Assembly (NCBI GenBank): GCA_018701215.1
Contig: JABIWH010000050.1
Coordinates: 62,001 to 126,000, forward strand
Source of the DNA: Rhodospirillaceae bacterium
GTDB lineage: Bacteria; Pseudomonadota; Alphaproteobacteria; GCA-2731375
DNA length: 64,000 nucleotides
Direction: 5' to 3'
This document shows, one piece after another, positions 52,268 through 60,668 of this stretch (its first letter is position 1; each line of letters starts with the position of its first letter). Made by a program: the position numbers and the translations under genes. The notes beneath the pieces were generated by a model. It searched no databases and was not told where the DNA came from. It saw only the letters and a list, made by a program, of their open reading frames with translations.

Positions 52268-53266
52268 TTAACGGGGAAAATTTTCGGGCGTGAAGGCCTC
52301 GAAGGTCCGCTGGACATCCTCGGGCGCGGCGGGCAGAGGCGCGATGATATGGGTATGGATGCCGGTCTCGCCGGCCCAGCGGATACGCTCCCGGCATTCA
52401 TCCGCCGTGCCGATGACGGCGATTTCGTTGGCCAGCTCGTATGATAGTGCGCCGGTGGTCTTGGCCCGGTCACGCTCGGCCCAGCCTTCGCGAATTGTCG
52501 CCGCTACATCGTCGTAGCCGGCCCAGGCGAGAAAATCATTATAGACCGGCGTGGCATAGTAGGGCGCCATGCGGCCCCGGAAGGCATCCACCGCCGCTTC
52601 CTTGTTATTGGTGACCAGGACGAGATGACGGTTCACAACCTCGACCTCATCGGGGTCCTTGCCGGCGCGTTCGGCGCCGATGCGCACATGTTCGATCATC
52701 TTGGGCAGGGCTTTTCTGGGCCATAGATTAAAGATCACGCCATCGCCGACCTCGGCCGCCATTTCGATCATCTTGGGGCGCAGGGCGGCCAGATAGATCG
52801 GCACCTCCTGTTCCAGGGGCGGCTGTGTATAGCCCTTGGAATACAGCGTGGAGAGATCGAAGTTGGATTTTTCCCCCGCTAGCATGGAACGAACCATGAT
52901 CGCGGTCTCTTTCACCCGGGTTAGAGGCTTTTTCAGGGGCACGCCATGCCATTGATCCATCATGGTCTGTGACGAAGCACCCAGCCCCAGGATCACCCGC
53001 CCCGGCATCAGTTGGCCCAGGGTGTTCGCCGTCGCCGCCAGCACCGCGGGCGTGCGGGAATAGACCGGCACGATGGCAATACCCAGGCGCAGGGTCGGCG
53101 CATGCGCCGCCAGACCGGCCATCAGGGTCAGGGAATCGGGAGGTCCCGAATCCGACATCCAGCCGTCTTCATAGCCATTCGCCTCGGCCCATTTAACCCG
53201 TTCTATCGTGTCTTGTACGCTTTGTCCGGCGGGTATGGTGACGGCGATACGTTGGCGTGGCGGCAT
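52268..53266 (-). CDS. LLM class flavin-dependent oxidoreductase (1)
   Basis: A 332-residue luciferase-like monooxygenase superfamily protein with a TIM-barrel pattern: RIAVTIPAGQSVQDTIERVK, LRLGIAIVPVYSRTPAVLAA, LMPGRVILGLGASS, VPIYLAALRPKMIEMAAEVGD and the C-terminal GTADECRERIRWAGETG. This arrangement is typical of F420- or FMN-dependent LLM oxidoreductases (methylenetetrahydromethanopterin reductase-like); the cofactor is not decided by the sequence. It is divergent from the SMP-30 gene and upstream of hyuA on the same strand. Confidence 0.88.
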   Translation of the reverse strand: MPPRQRIAVTIPAGQSVQDTIERVKWAEANGYEDGWMSDSGPPDSLTLMAGLAAHAPTLRLGIAIVPVYSRTPAVLAATANTLGQLMPGRVILGLGASSQTMMDQWHGVPLKKPLTRVKETAIMVRSMLAGEKSNFDLSTLYSKGYTQPPLEQEVPIYLAALRPKMIEMAAEVGDGVIFNLWPRKALPKMIEHVRIGAERAGKDPDEVEVVNRHLVLVTNNKEAAVDAFRGRMAPYYATPVYNDFLAWAGYDDVAATIREGWAERDRAKTTGALSYELANEIAVIGTADECRERIRWAGETGIHTHIIAPLPAAPEDVQRTFEAFTPENFPR

Positions 53267-53376
53267 GTATATTCCCCAATAATTTTCAGGCCAGAGTCTC
53301 TAGACGACGGCAGCATAGCGTCAAGGCGCCGCCCATGCCATGCTAGGCGAAAGATTTTAGAACCCGGAGAGCGTTG

Positions 53377-54306
53377 ATGAGTGAAATTCGTGAAGTCGCA
53401 ACAGGCCTGCAGTTCCCCGAAGGCCCCATCGCCATGCCCAACGGCGACGTCATCCTGGTGGAGATCGCACGCGGCACCTTAAGCCGGGTCAAACCCGACG
53501 GCAGCGTCGAAGTGGTGGCTGAAACCGGTGGCGGCCCCAACGGTGCGGCCATCGGCCCGGATGGGGCCTGTTATGTCTGCAACAACGGCGGCTTCCGCTG
53601 GCACTTCAAAGGCGACAAGATTTTTCCCGGCTATCAGGACGATGATTATTCCGGCGGCCGCATCGAACGGGTGGATCTGGAAACCGGAAAGGTCGAGGTG
53701 CTGTACACCGAATGCGACAGCCACCTACTGCGCGGCCCCAACGACATCGTCTTCGACAAGGACGGCGGCTTTTGGTTCACCGATCACGGTAAAATCCGCC
53801 CACGGGACGAGGACCGCACCGGGGTCTATTACGCCAAGGCCGATGGTTCCTTCATTACCGAAGCCATCTTCCCCATTGGTGGCCCCAACGGCATTGGCCT
53901 CTCGGCGGACGAAAAGACGCTATACGTTGCGGAAACCCACGCCGGGCGCTGCTGGGCCTATGAGATTGAGAGCCCAGGCAAGATCGTTCGGGGCCAGGGC
54001 GAGGCGCCGTGGGAGCCGGGCAAGCTGTTGCTGGGTGTGTCCGACTACCGCTTTTTTGACAGCCTGGCCATGGACAGCGCCGGCAACGTCTGCATCGGCA
54101 CCATCGTGCGCGGCGGCATCACCGTGGTCGCACCCGAGGGTGGCGAGGTCGAGCACGTAGCCACGCCGGATGATCTGTACGCCACCAATATCTGTTTTGG
54201 CGGCGAAGACCTGCGGACGGCTTATATCACCCTGTCATCCACCGGCAAGCTGGTCGCCATGCAATGGCCCCGGCCCGGCCTGCCGCTGAATTTCCTCAAC
54301 AAATAG
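53377..54306 (+). CDS. SMP-30/gluconolactonase/LRE family protein
   Basis: A 309-residue six-bladed beta-propeller lactonase. Key blocks are EVATGLQFPEGPIAMPNGDVI (metal-ligand glutamate), ETGGGPNGAAIGPDG, LRGPNDIVFDKDGGFWFTDHG with the metal-binding Asn/Asp, and PNGIGLSADEKTLYVAETHAGR. Members hydrolyse sugar or other lactones using Ca or Zn. ATG 53377 follows GGAG by seven bases. A Baeyer-Villiger monooxygenase elsewhere in the window makes lactones, but the genes are not linked. It converges with the tyrosine phosphatase gene. Confidence 0.9.
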   Translation: MSEIREVATGLQFPEGPIAMPNGDVILVEIARGTLSRVKPDGSVEVVAETGGGPNGAAIGPDGACYVCNNGGFRWHFKGDKIFPGYQDDDYSGGRIERVDLETGKVEVLYTECDSHLLRGPNDIVFDKDGGFWFTDHGKIRPRDEDRTGVYYAKADGSFITEAIFPIGGPNGIGLSADEKTLYVAETHAGRCWAYEIESPGKIVRGQGEAPWEPGKLLLGVSDYRFFDSLAMDSAGNVCIGTIVRGGITVVAPEGGEVEHVATPDDLYATNICFGGEDLRTAYITLSSTGKLVAMQWPRPGLPLNFLNK

Positions 54307-54322
54307 ACCGCCCGGAAATGTT

Positions 54323-55057
54323 TTAGCTCAGGCAGGCGGCGCGCAACGCTGTAAGTGTGGCGGCGTTCAGCCCCAGAACATCTTCCAAATAGGTCTCCAC
54401 CGTGCCGCATTGACCCTCAATCGCTGAAAACGCCGCGTTGAGGTATTCTTCGCGGGCGGAAAAAATTGTCGCGACGGTTTCGGGGTCCATGCCAGGGCGT
54501 TCACGGCCCGCCCGGTCCCAGTATTGATTGGTCAGCAGATAATCCTCGAACACGGTTTCGCGCGGCACACCCAGGGCCGAGAGGACCAGGGCGGCGGCGG
54601 TGCCGGCGCGGTCCTTGCCGGCAGTGCAATGCACGATGACACGGTCGCCGGCCGCCAGACGGCGCATCAAGGTGCCGTAGCCCTTGGCATAGAGAAATGG
54701 ATACTTGCTGTAATTCTCGGTCAAATATGTGCGTGCCGTTTCCGCCGCATCCGGCGAGGCCTGGAAGCTATCCAGAAACGATGCGCCGGGCCGCTCGTCC
54801 AAGCCCAACTCCAACACCTCGACCTGAGCGTGGCCCAGAAACCGCGATGGCTCCTCCGCCCGCTCGTCGCCATAACGCAGGTCCACCGCCGTGTTCACGC
54901 CCAAATCGCAAACCGTCGTCATATCGGCATCGGTCAGTGACGACAAGGTGTCGGAACGAAAGAAGGTCCGCCACTTCAAGCTCTCACCCGCGGCAGTCCG
55001 GTAACCGCCCATGTCACGAAAATTCGATACGCCTTCGAGTTCGATACGTCTTTCCAT
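54323..55057 (-). CDS. tyrosine-protein phosphatase family protein
   Basis: A 244-residue dual-specificity-like phosphatase. The C-x5-R active site is V-H-C144-T-A-G-K-D-R150-A-G-T, with GVSNFRDMGGYRTAAGE (start block) and FFRSDTLSSLTDAD as further marks of the PF13350-type family (TriPepLP). The substrate may be a phosphoprotein or a phosphoinositide-like molecule. It follows the acyl-CoA dehydrogenase gene on the same strand with a 98-base gap and ends 17 bases from the convergent SMP-30 stop. Confidence 0.88.
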   Translation of the reverse strand: MERRIELEGVSNFRDMGGYRTAAGESLKWRTFFRSDTLSSLTDADMTTVCDLGVNTAVDLRYGDERAEEPSRFLGHAQVEVLELGLDERPGASFLDSFQASPDAAETARTYLTENYSKYPFLYAKGYGTLMRRLAAGDRVIVHCTAGKDRAGTAAALVLSALGVPRETVFEDYLLTNQYWDRAGRERPGMDPETVATIFSAREEYLNAAFSAIEGQCGTVETYLEDVLGLNAATLTALRAACLS

Positions 55058-55155
55058 CTGTTTCGTTGTCTCCTGATTTATGGATTGGGTTCATTGGCCA
55101 CACCGATGCGCCCGCCGACTAAGGCGGGCACGGCGGCGTCTACCGACAGCGTGGG

Positions 55156-56367
55156 CTAGAACAGATCCCGAATGGTCCGCCGAGCCAGTTGCGACATATG
55201 CACCTCGTCCGGGCCGTCGGCGACCTGACAGTAACGCGCCGTCATATAGATGTGCGACAGCGGCGTGTCCTGGGTAAAGCCCGCGCCGCCATGGGCCTGG
55301 ATTGCCCGGTTGGCCACATTCAGGGCCATTTGCGGTGCGATGATCTTGACCATGGAGATATAATCCCGCGCTTCCTTGGGGCCGTACTTGTCCATTCTAT
55401 CGGCGGCGGTCAGGACCAGCATGCGGCATTGTTCGATCTCGCAACGAGAGCGCGCGATATCGTGCTGAATGGAAGTCTTCTGCGACAGCCTTTCGCCAAA
55501 CGCCTCGCGCTCCTCGACCCGGCGGCACATCAGCTCCAGACAACGGTGCGCCATGCCGACGAACATCATGGCGTATTGGAAACGTCCCGGCCCGAGGCGG
55601 CCTTGGGCGATCTCAAAACCACGCCCCTCGCCCAGCAGCAGATTTTCCACCGGTACCCGCACGTTGTCGTAATGCACCTGGGCATGGCCACCTGGTGAAT
55701 GCAGCCCGCCATAGACACGCAAGGGCCGCTCCAAAATAACGCCGGGCGTATCCTTGGGTACCAGGATCATGGAGAATTGTTTGTGGCGCACGGCCTCGGT
55801 ATCGGTCTTGCCCATGACCACGAAAATCTTGCACAGAGGGTTATAGGCGTTCGAGGTGAACCACTTGCGGCCATTGATGACGTATTCGTCGCCATCGCGA
55901 ATAATGGTCGTTTCCAGATTACCCGCATCGGATGATGCCACCGCCGGTTCGGTCATCGAGAACGCCGAGCGGATTTCGCCAGCCAACAACGGCAGCAGCC
56001 ATTTGTCCTGTTGTTCGGGCGTGCCGAAACGCGCCAGCACCTCCATATTGCCCCGGTCAGGGGCGGAGCAGTTGAAGACTTCCTGGGCCCAGGGCACCCG
56101 GGCCATATGCTCCATGATCGGGGCGAATTCCAGGTTGGAAAGGCCTGGGCTGAACTGGTCATACTCCTTGTTCAGGAACCAGTTCCAGATACCGGCTTCC
56201 CGGGCCTTGGCTTTCAAATCCTCGAACCATGGCGGATACTGCCAAAGGTTTTCCTGATCATCGATCCATTCCCAATGGTCCAGCTCGCGCGGGTAGATAT
56301 GCTCCTTCATGAAGACGTCAACCTGGGCAATCATTTCGGCGACTTGGTCGCTATAGTCTAAATCCAC
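55156..56367 (-). CDS. acyl-CoA dehydrogenase
   Basis: A 403-residue flavoenzyme of the acyl-CoA dehydrogenase family. Blocks visible are FSMTEPAVASSDAGNLETTI (FAD/substrate region), YVINGRKWFTSNA, GAFTQ-type GGAGFTQDTPLSHIYMTARY and QVADGPDEVHMSQLARRT. The WFTSNAYNPLCKIFVVMG and RVPVENLLLGEGRGFEIAQGRLG stretches match the long-chain ACAD10/11-like clade. It likely oxidises an acyl-CoA at the alpha-beta position. It lies 129 bases after the SDR of the selenoprotein operon on the same strand and may be part of that operon. Confidence 0.9.
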   Translation of the reverse strand: MDLDYSDQVAEMIAQVDVFMKEHIYPRELDHWEWIDDQENLWQYPPWFEDLKAKAREAGIWNWFLNKEYDQFSPGLSNLEFAPIMEHMARVPWAQEVFNCSAPDRGNMEVLARFGTPEQQDKWLLPLLAGEIRSAFSMTEPAVASSDAGNLETTIIRDGDEYVINGRKWFTSNAYNPLCKIFVVMGKTDTEAVRHKQFSMILVPKDTPGVILERPLRVYGGLHSPGGHAQVHYDNVRVPVENLLLGEGRGFEIAQGRLGPGRFQYAMMFVGMAHRCLELMCRRVEEREAFGERLSQKTSIQHDIARSRCEIEQCRMLVLTAADRMDKYGPKEARDYISMVKIIAPQMALNVANRAIQAHGGAGFTQDTPLSHIYMTARYCQVADGPDEVHMSQLARRTIRDLF

Positions 56368-56496
56368 AACACTCTCCCGCTCGATTTAAGTTTCTCGATT
56401 AAGTCTCTTCGTACCATGGTCGGGAAGATGATGGGGCAAAGTCAACAATTGATTGGCCGGCCGCGCACCGCTCGGTGGCCGCACGGCCACCGCCTC

Positions 56497-57519
56497 TCAG
56501 ACGATTCCCATCTCAATCAGGCTGTCCGCCGTGGCCCGGACGGTCTCGTCCATGGGTCGGCTCTGCCAGTTCAAATCCCTGCGGATTGCGGTACTGTCAA
56601 AGTCCCTTTTCTGACCCAGGTCGGGCAAGATGCTGCGCACAACGGGATCGAACAGGGCGACCAGATGCACCATGAAATTCGGCAGTACCCGGGTGGGCAC
56701 CGGGTGGCCCGATGGCCCAAACTCACGGTTCAATTGCTCGGCGATCTGGCCCATCCATCTGAATTCGGTATTGCAGATGTAGCGGTGGCCGGCCGCCTCC
56801 GGCGCCGTCATGGCGGCGATATGCGCGGTGGCGACGTCACGCACATCGACCAGGCCGATGCCAAATTTGGGGCTGCCCGGCACCTCCCTTGCCAGAAACT
56901 TCCGCACGACCTCGATCGAGGCGCTGCCATCCGGGTCAATCAAGGGTCCGATGACCAGGGAAGGATTTATGGTCACCAATTCCAACGATTTATCTTCGGG
57001 CAGCGCGGCGATGAAATCCCAGGCCGCCCGTTCCGCGACGGTCTTGGACAAGGCATAGGCACCGATTTCGGGCGTTGCGACACTCCAATCGTCTTCCGTG
57101 AAATTGTCTCTGGCCTCGTGACCTTGGCCAATCGCGGCAATTGAGGAGGTCAAAACCACACGTTGGACGCCGGCCCGCAAGGCCGCGTCCAGCGCACGCA
57201 GCGCGCCGTCCCTGGCCGGAACAATCAGATCGTCATGGTTCTTGGGCTCCACCATCGGCAATGGCGAGGCCACGTGCTGGACATATCGGCAGCCGGCAAA
57301 GGCTTCGTCCCAGCCGTCATCGGAGGTCAAGTCAGTCTGGGCGAACGTCAGTTTCGATACTTCCGTTTGCCGGGCCAGTGCGGCGCGGACCTTGTCACCC
57401 CGCGCCATGTCGCGCAGAGTGCCCCGCACTTCGTAGCCCTGGTCCAGCAAGCCCGCGATTACATGCAGCGCGATATAACCCGACGCGCCGGTTACAGCTA
57501 CTCGGGTCGGTTCAACCAT
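56497..57519 (-). CDS. NAD-dependent epimerase/dehydratase-type SDR (dihydroflavonol reductase-like)
   Basis: A 340-residue extended SDR. The cofactor turn is VTGASGYIALHVIAGLLDQG, the catalytic Y-A-L-S-K follows ATPEIG, and LTFAQTDLTSDDGWDEAF and VQHVASPLP match the aldehyde/flavanone-4-reductase branch (DFR-like). Such enzymes reduce aldehydes, ketones or lactones with NADPH. Its ATG is four bases after the stop of the UGSC selenoprotein, so the genes are probably co-transcribed. Confidence 0.88.
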   Translation of the reverse strand: MVEPTRVAVTGASGYIALHVIAGLLDQGYEVRGTLRDMARGDKVRAALARQTEVSKLTFAQTDLTSDDGWDEAFAGCRYVQHVASPLPMVEPKNHDDLIVPARDGALRALDAALRAGVQRVVLTSSIAAIGQGHEARDNFTEDDWSVATPEIGAYALSKTVAERAAWDFIAALPEDKSLELVTINPSLVIGPLIDPDGSASIEVVRKFLAREVPGSPKFGIGLVDVRDVATAHIAAMTAPEAAGHRYICNTEFRWMGQIAEQLNREFGPSGHPVPTRVLPNFMVHLVALFDPVVRSILPDLGQKRDFDSTAIRRDLNWQSRPMDETVRATADSLIEMGIV

Positions 57520-57523
57520 GTGA

Positions 57524-58051
57524 TTACCCCTGATCCGTGAGTGCCTCTAAAATCTTTTCCACATGTTGTTCCGCCAAGGCATGCAGTTCTTCGTCAGTGC
57601 GGTCCTGGATCGGATGAGGTACCCAGATATAGGCGGGGTCGAAACCCAACGCCTCGGACTGCACCGCCGCCGCCTCGATGAATTCAGTAGTAGCGACGCC
57701 GACGCTGGGGATGCCGCGATTTTCCAGGTTCAACATATCATGCGTACAGCACGATGTGCAGCTGCCTCAATCGGCCAGGCCTTCGACAACCACATCGACT
57801 TCCTCGACAATGGCCTGTTCGATCTCCTTGGGCGCGGTACGGGCCACGGTGGGCTTGCGGTAGCGTTTGACGGCGATACCGCGGTCTTCCAACAGGGTGG
57901 CGAGATGTTCCACGAAAACGTCGCCGCGCACCTTGGAAATATCCAGGACCCCGACGGTCAAGCCCTCCAACGAAGTTGGGCGGGCCAGACGCGGTTTCTC
58001 CACCGCCTCCCGTTCACCGGTCGGATCCAATAGGGCGTCTGTAATGCTCAT
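57524..58051 (-). CDS. UGSC family selenoprotein (in-frame TGA read as selenocysteine)
   Basis: One gene of 175 residues (counting Sec) that looks like two ORFs because of an in-frame TGA at 57767-57769. Translation gives VVVEGLAD-U95-G-S-C-T-S-C-C-T-H-D-MLNLENRG, the signature U-G-S-C of the UGSC family described as selenoproteins from marine metagenomes; U is Sec, encoded by UGA. The sequence continues without a break to the TGA stop at 57524-57526. The start ATG 58051 overlaps the thioredoxin-like gene by four bases and has a strong AAGGAGGTGAG ribosome site. The fold appears Rossmann-like (GLTVGVLDISKVRGDVFVEH). A SECIS hairpin follows the TGA. Function of the family is unknown; a thiol or selenol redox role is inferred. 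Confidence 0.85.
57731..57769 (-). promoter_or_regulatory. bacterial SECIS element (candidate)
   Basis: Directly after the in-frame UGA the mRNA can fold into a stem-loop inside the coding sequence. Seven consecutive pairs (AUCGUGC with GCAUGAU) close the five-base loop UGUAC. Counting from U of UGA as 1, the loop spans positions 22-26, so 18 bases separate UGA from the loop and G is the second loop base, as bacterial SECIS rules require. The lower stem continues with A-U, C-G, G-U and C-G pairs interrupted by two mismatches. This hairpin would recruit SelB for Sec insertion. Confidence 0.7.
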
Positions 58052-59475
58052 GTTCTCACCTCCTTCGTGACGGGCCGGCTGGATTCGGGCGTACCCGGTG
58101 TCCAGCCAGCGATAATACCGGAAAATTTGCCCGCGCCGCCGCCGGCCCGGACAATCAACAAACCAGTGGGCAACAGTTTCGATACGGTCTTGCCGGCCAG
58201 CTTGGGGCTGACCCCTTCGGCCATGCCGTGGGTGCCGGCGATAACGTCTTCCGCCGGCACCTGCATGCGGGCCATCAGTTCCTTGTGTACCCGCGCCTTG
58301 TCCCAGCCGCCTTCCATGAAGGTCCGCTCATGTTCGGGACAAACCACCAACAGACAATCAGGACCGGGAAATTTTTTGATGTTGTCGACCGAGCGCAGGC
58401 AGGAGGCGAAGGTTTCCGCCAACGCCTCGGGCGTTCGCGCCTTGTCGTCGATCACCCCTTGCAGGCCATGGCCGGCGAACACGGTGACCGCGTTGGCGCC
58501 AGCCGCAAGGCCACGGTCAACGGTCAACGGCTCCCAAGCCGAGCCTTCCTCGTCCTCGCAAAAGCAATAACTAAGCTTGCCCGGATTACCCAAGGTGGCA
58601 CGGTCAACGCCCCGTGGCTTGCCGCCGCCAATATTGCGGACCGCTAATTGCACGGCGCGGCCAATGGTGGCGTTGGCGCGGTTGCCCTGGCCCAGGGCAT
58701 TGCCCTTGCCGTTCATGTCGATCTGCTTGGCGATGGGGCCGTTGACGATAACCACGGGGCCGACAAAGCGCGTCGTCGCCAGCGTGCCATGCAGACAATA
58801 ATCCTCGTCCAACACCGCCTCTATAGCGGCCAGTACCACCGGCATGTATTCGGGCCGGCAACCGGCCATCACCGCATTGATGGCGACCTTTTCCACCGTG
58901 CAGGTATCCAAATTCGAGGGCATCAGGCCCATGACCTCGTCCGCCGCCCGACCGGTGCCTTCCAACATGGCCAAGACCCGTTCCTGGGTCGGCGGCACCA
59001 CGGGCAGGCCATCGCTCCAACCGCGCTCGAAGCAGGCCTCGATCGCGTCCTCCTTGGCACCAAGGGGCACCAGGCGGGAGACCATGGGTGTGTCGCCGTG
59101 ACGGATTCTCAATTCCGCCAGACGGTCCTGTTCCTGATTAAGGGCGCCGCAGCCGGGTTTGAAAGCAGGCAAGTCCACACCCAGATCATCCCGGCCGGTC
59201 AGGCCTTCCCAGGCCGCCCGGTCCCAGCCATAGGTCCGTTCGACCTCTGTTCCATCCTGGAAGCGGACCAGGGTGGGTACGATTTCCACATCCAGGCGGT
59301 AGGACGTATCCAGCGCCGTATCGTCGGCAACATTCATGCCTTCGGGAAAGCCCGGATCGTCCTGGCTGTAGACGGTCAGGGCGCCTTTTGCTTCGAGCTG
59401 TTGCAACACGGGCGCGACCATGACGCAGGTCGGGCAGTCCCGTTTGACGATGGCCACCAGTCCATTTTCTTGCAT
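58048..59475 (-). CDS. thioredoxin-domain fusion protein associated with UGSC selenoprotein
   Basis: A 475-residue protein. Residues ~1-95 form a thioredoxin-like domain with redox motif C14-P-T-C17 (IVKRDCPTCVMVAPVL) and cis-proline IVPTLVRFQDG. A linker (PAFKPGCGALNQEQDRLAELRI) joins it to a C-terminal domain of about 320 residues that I do not recognise, with FERGWSDGLPVVPPTQERV, YCLHGTLATTRFVGPVVIVNGP, GAGANAVTVF-type segments and several Cys (CFCEDEEG, LLVVCPEHERTF). It overlaps the UGSC gene by four bases, so the two are co-translated. A thioredoxin that reduces or relays electrons to the Sec protein is the simplest idea; this is inference. Confidence 0.75.
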   Translation of the reverse strand: MQENGLVAIVKRDCPTCVMVAPVLQQLEAKGALTVYSQDDPGFPEGMNVADDTALDTSYRLDVEIVPTLVRFQDGTEVERTYGWDRAAWEGLTGRDDLGVDLPAFKPGCGALNQEQDRLAELRIRHGDTPMVSRLVPLGAKEDAIEACFERGWSDGLPVVPPTQERVLAMLEGTGRAADEVMGLMPSNLDTCTVEKVAINAVMAGCRPEYMPVVLAAIEAVLDEDYCLHGTLATTRFVGPVVIVNGPIAKQIDMNGKGNALGQGNRANATIGRAVQLAVRNIGGGKPRGVDRATLGNPGKLSYCFCEDEEGSAWEPLTVDRGLAAGANAVTVFAGHGLQGVIDDKARTPEALAETFASCLRSVDNIKKFPGPDCLLVVCPEHERTFMEGGWDKARVHKELMARMQVPAEDVIAGTHGMAEGVSPKLAGKTVSKLLPTGLLIVRAGGGAGKFSGIIAGWTPGTPESSRPVTKEVRT

Positions 59476-59506
59476 CGATATGTTCCTAATTTCGGCCTAT
59501 TCCGGC

Positions 59507-60295
59507 CTAAGGGTCCCGGCCACCGAGGCTTTCGATCTTGTCCTGCATGCGCCGCATGCCTTTCAGCCAGCGTTCCAGATCGTTGGCCTTGCCGTCCATC
59601 CAGGTCTGGGCGATTTCATCGGTGAGGATCAGGAAGCGTTCCTCTTCGACCGCCGTGGCGACCTGTTCGGCAACCTCCTCGGGTTCCTTGATGGGGCCGG
59701 TGGCAGTGGCCGCGAATGGCTTGGATGTATCCCCCAGCATGGGCGTCCGCACGCCCAAGGGTGCCAACAAAGATACCCGAATACCCTGGTGATGATGGGT
59801 AATCGAGAGATACTCCGCCAGGCCGACCACCGCATGCTTCGACACGGTGTAGGGCAGATTGCCGTGGGAAATCAGAATGCCGGCCATGGACGCGGTATGC
59901 AGCAGATAGCCGCTGCCACGCTCGATCATGCCCGGCATCACGGCCCGGACCGCATAGACATGGGCCATCAGGTTAACCTGCCACTGGTCCTGCCAGACGG
60001 ACAGATCGGTATTCAGGATTTCCCGCCCGGAATTAATACCGGCGTTGTTGAACATGATATCGATGGGGCCAAGGGCGCTTTCCACCTCGGCGACCAGGGC
60101 ATTGACCTCGGCCTCGTCACCGACATTGCAGGCAATCCCCAGGCCGCCGAATTCGGCGGCCACCGCCCTAGCGCCATCGCCGTTCAGATCGGCCACCACA
60201 ACCTTGGCGCCGCGTTCGGCGAAATTTCGACAGCAGGCAGCACCTATACCCGAGGCGCCACCGGTTACAACAGCTACTTTGTCTTGAAATTGCAT
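59507..60295 (-). CDS. short-chain dehydrogenase/reductase (selenoprotein operon)
   Basis: A 262-residue classical SDR with TGGASGIGAACCRNFAERGA (cofactor turn), FNNAGINSG, the Y-T-V-S-K catalytic dyad, and VRTPMLGDT. The VVVADLNGDGARAVAAEF segment, with an acidic residue after the second strand, suggests NAD(H). It lies eight bases after the cupin gene stop and 31 bases before the thioredoxin-fusion gene start on the same strand, so it is part of the operon that holds the selenoprotein. Substrate unknown. Confidence 0.9.
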   Translation of the reverse strand: MQFQDKVAVVTGGASGIGAACCRNFAERGAKVVVADLNGDGARAVAAEFGGLGIACNVGDEAEVNALVAEVESALGPIDIMFNNAGINSGREILNTDLSVWQDQWQVNLMAHVYAVRAVMPGMIERGSGYLLHTASMAGILISHGNLPYTVSKHAVVGLAEYLSITHHHQGIRVSLLAPLGVRTPMLGDTSKPFAATATGPIKEPEEVAEQVATAVEEERFLILTDEIAQTWMDGKANDLERWLKGMRRMQDKIESLGGRDP

Positions 60296-60303
60296 GACGA
60301 TCC

Positions 60304-60570
60304 TTATCTACGGCCAACCAAAAATTTTACGCCCTCGGCGCCGATTTGCTCGGCATGCGGCGTGTTGGCGTCCAGAGAAAACGTGTCACCAGCCCGGCAT
60401 GTCACCACGCGGTCTGCCAAAGTGGCAGAGATTTCCCCCGACAGCACCAGAATGGAAGCATCGAATTCATGGGTATGGGTAGGCTCCGTATGGTTTGCCG
60501 CCATCTCCTTGACGCCCATATCCTCGTAGCCGCCTGCTTTCAGTTGCGCGCGAAATGCTGCCTCATCCAT
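60304..60570 (-). CDS. small cupin domain protein
   Basis: An 88-residue single-domain cupin. Motif 1 is HTHEFDASILVLSGEISATL with metal-ligand His/His/Glu, motif 2 is GDTFSLDANTPHAEQ. The small size is typical of stand-alone cupins that bind a metal and small acid or sugar substrates. ATG 60570 is chosen since GGGGAA and AGGGA lie upstream; a start five codons earlier (60585) is possible. It is the first gene of the selenoprotein operon and divergent from the second LLM oxidoreductase. Confidence 0.85.
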   Translation of the reverse strand: MDEAAFRAQLKAGGYEDMGVKEMAANHTEPTHTHEFDASILVLSGEISATLADRVVTCRAGDTFSLDANTPHAEQIGAEGVKFLVGRR

Positions 60571-60668
60571 GTCCCTGTTCCCCATCAATTGATAAATTCT
60601 TCCGTAGCCTACCTTGCCCTGCTTGGGTGTACAATCGAACCAGATTTTTTTGACTAAGGGGAATAATC

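Noticed and set aside
57736..58051. The UGSC gene as a nonsense-mutated pseudogene or two separate small genes
   Set aside because: The TGA is exactly at the U of the known U-G-S-C signature, sequence on both sides is conserved in style, a fitting SECIS hairpin follows, and the second part has no own ribosome site. Sec read-through explains all of this better.
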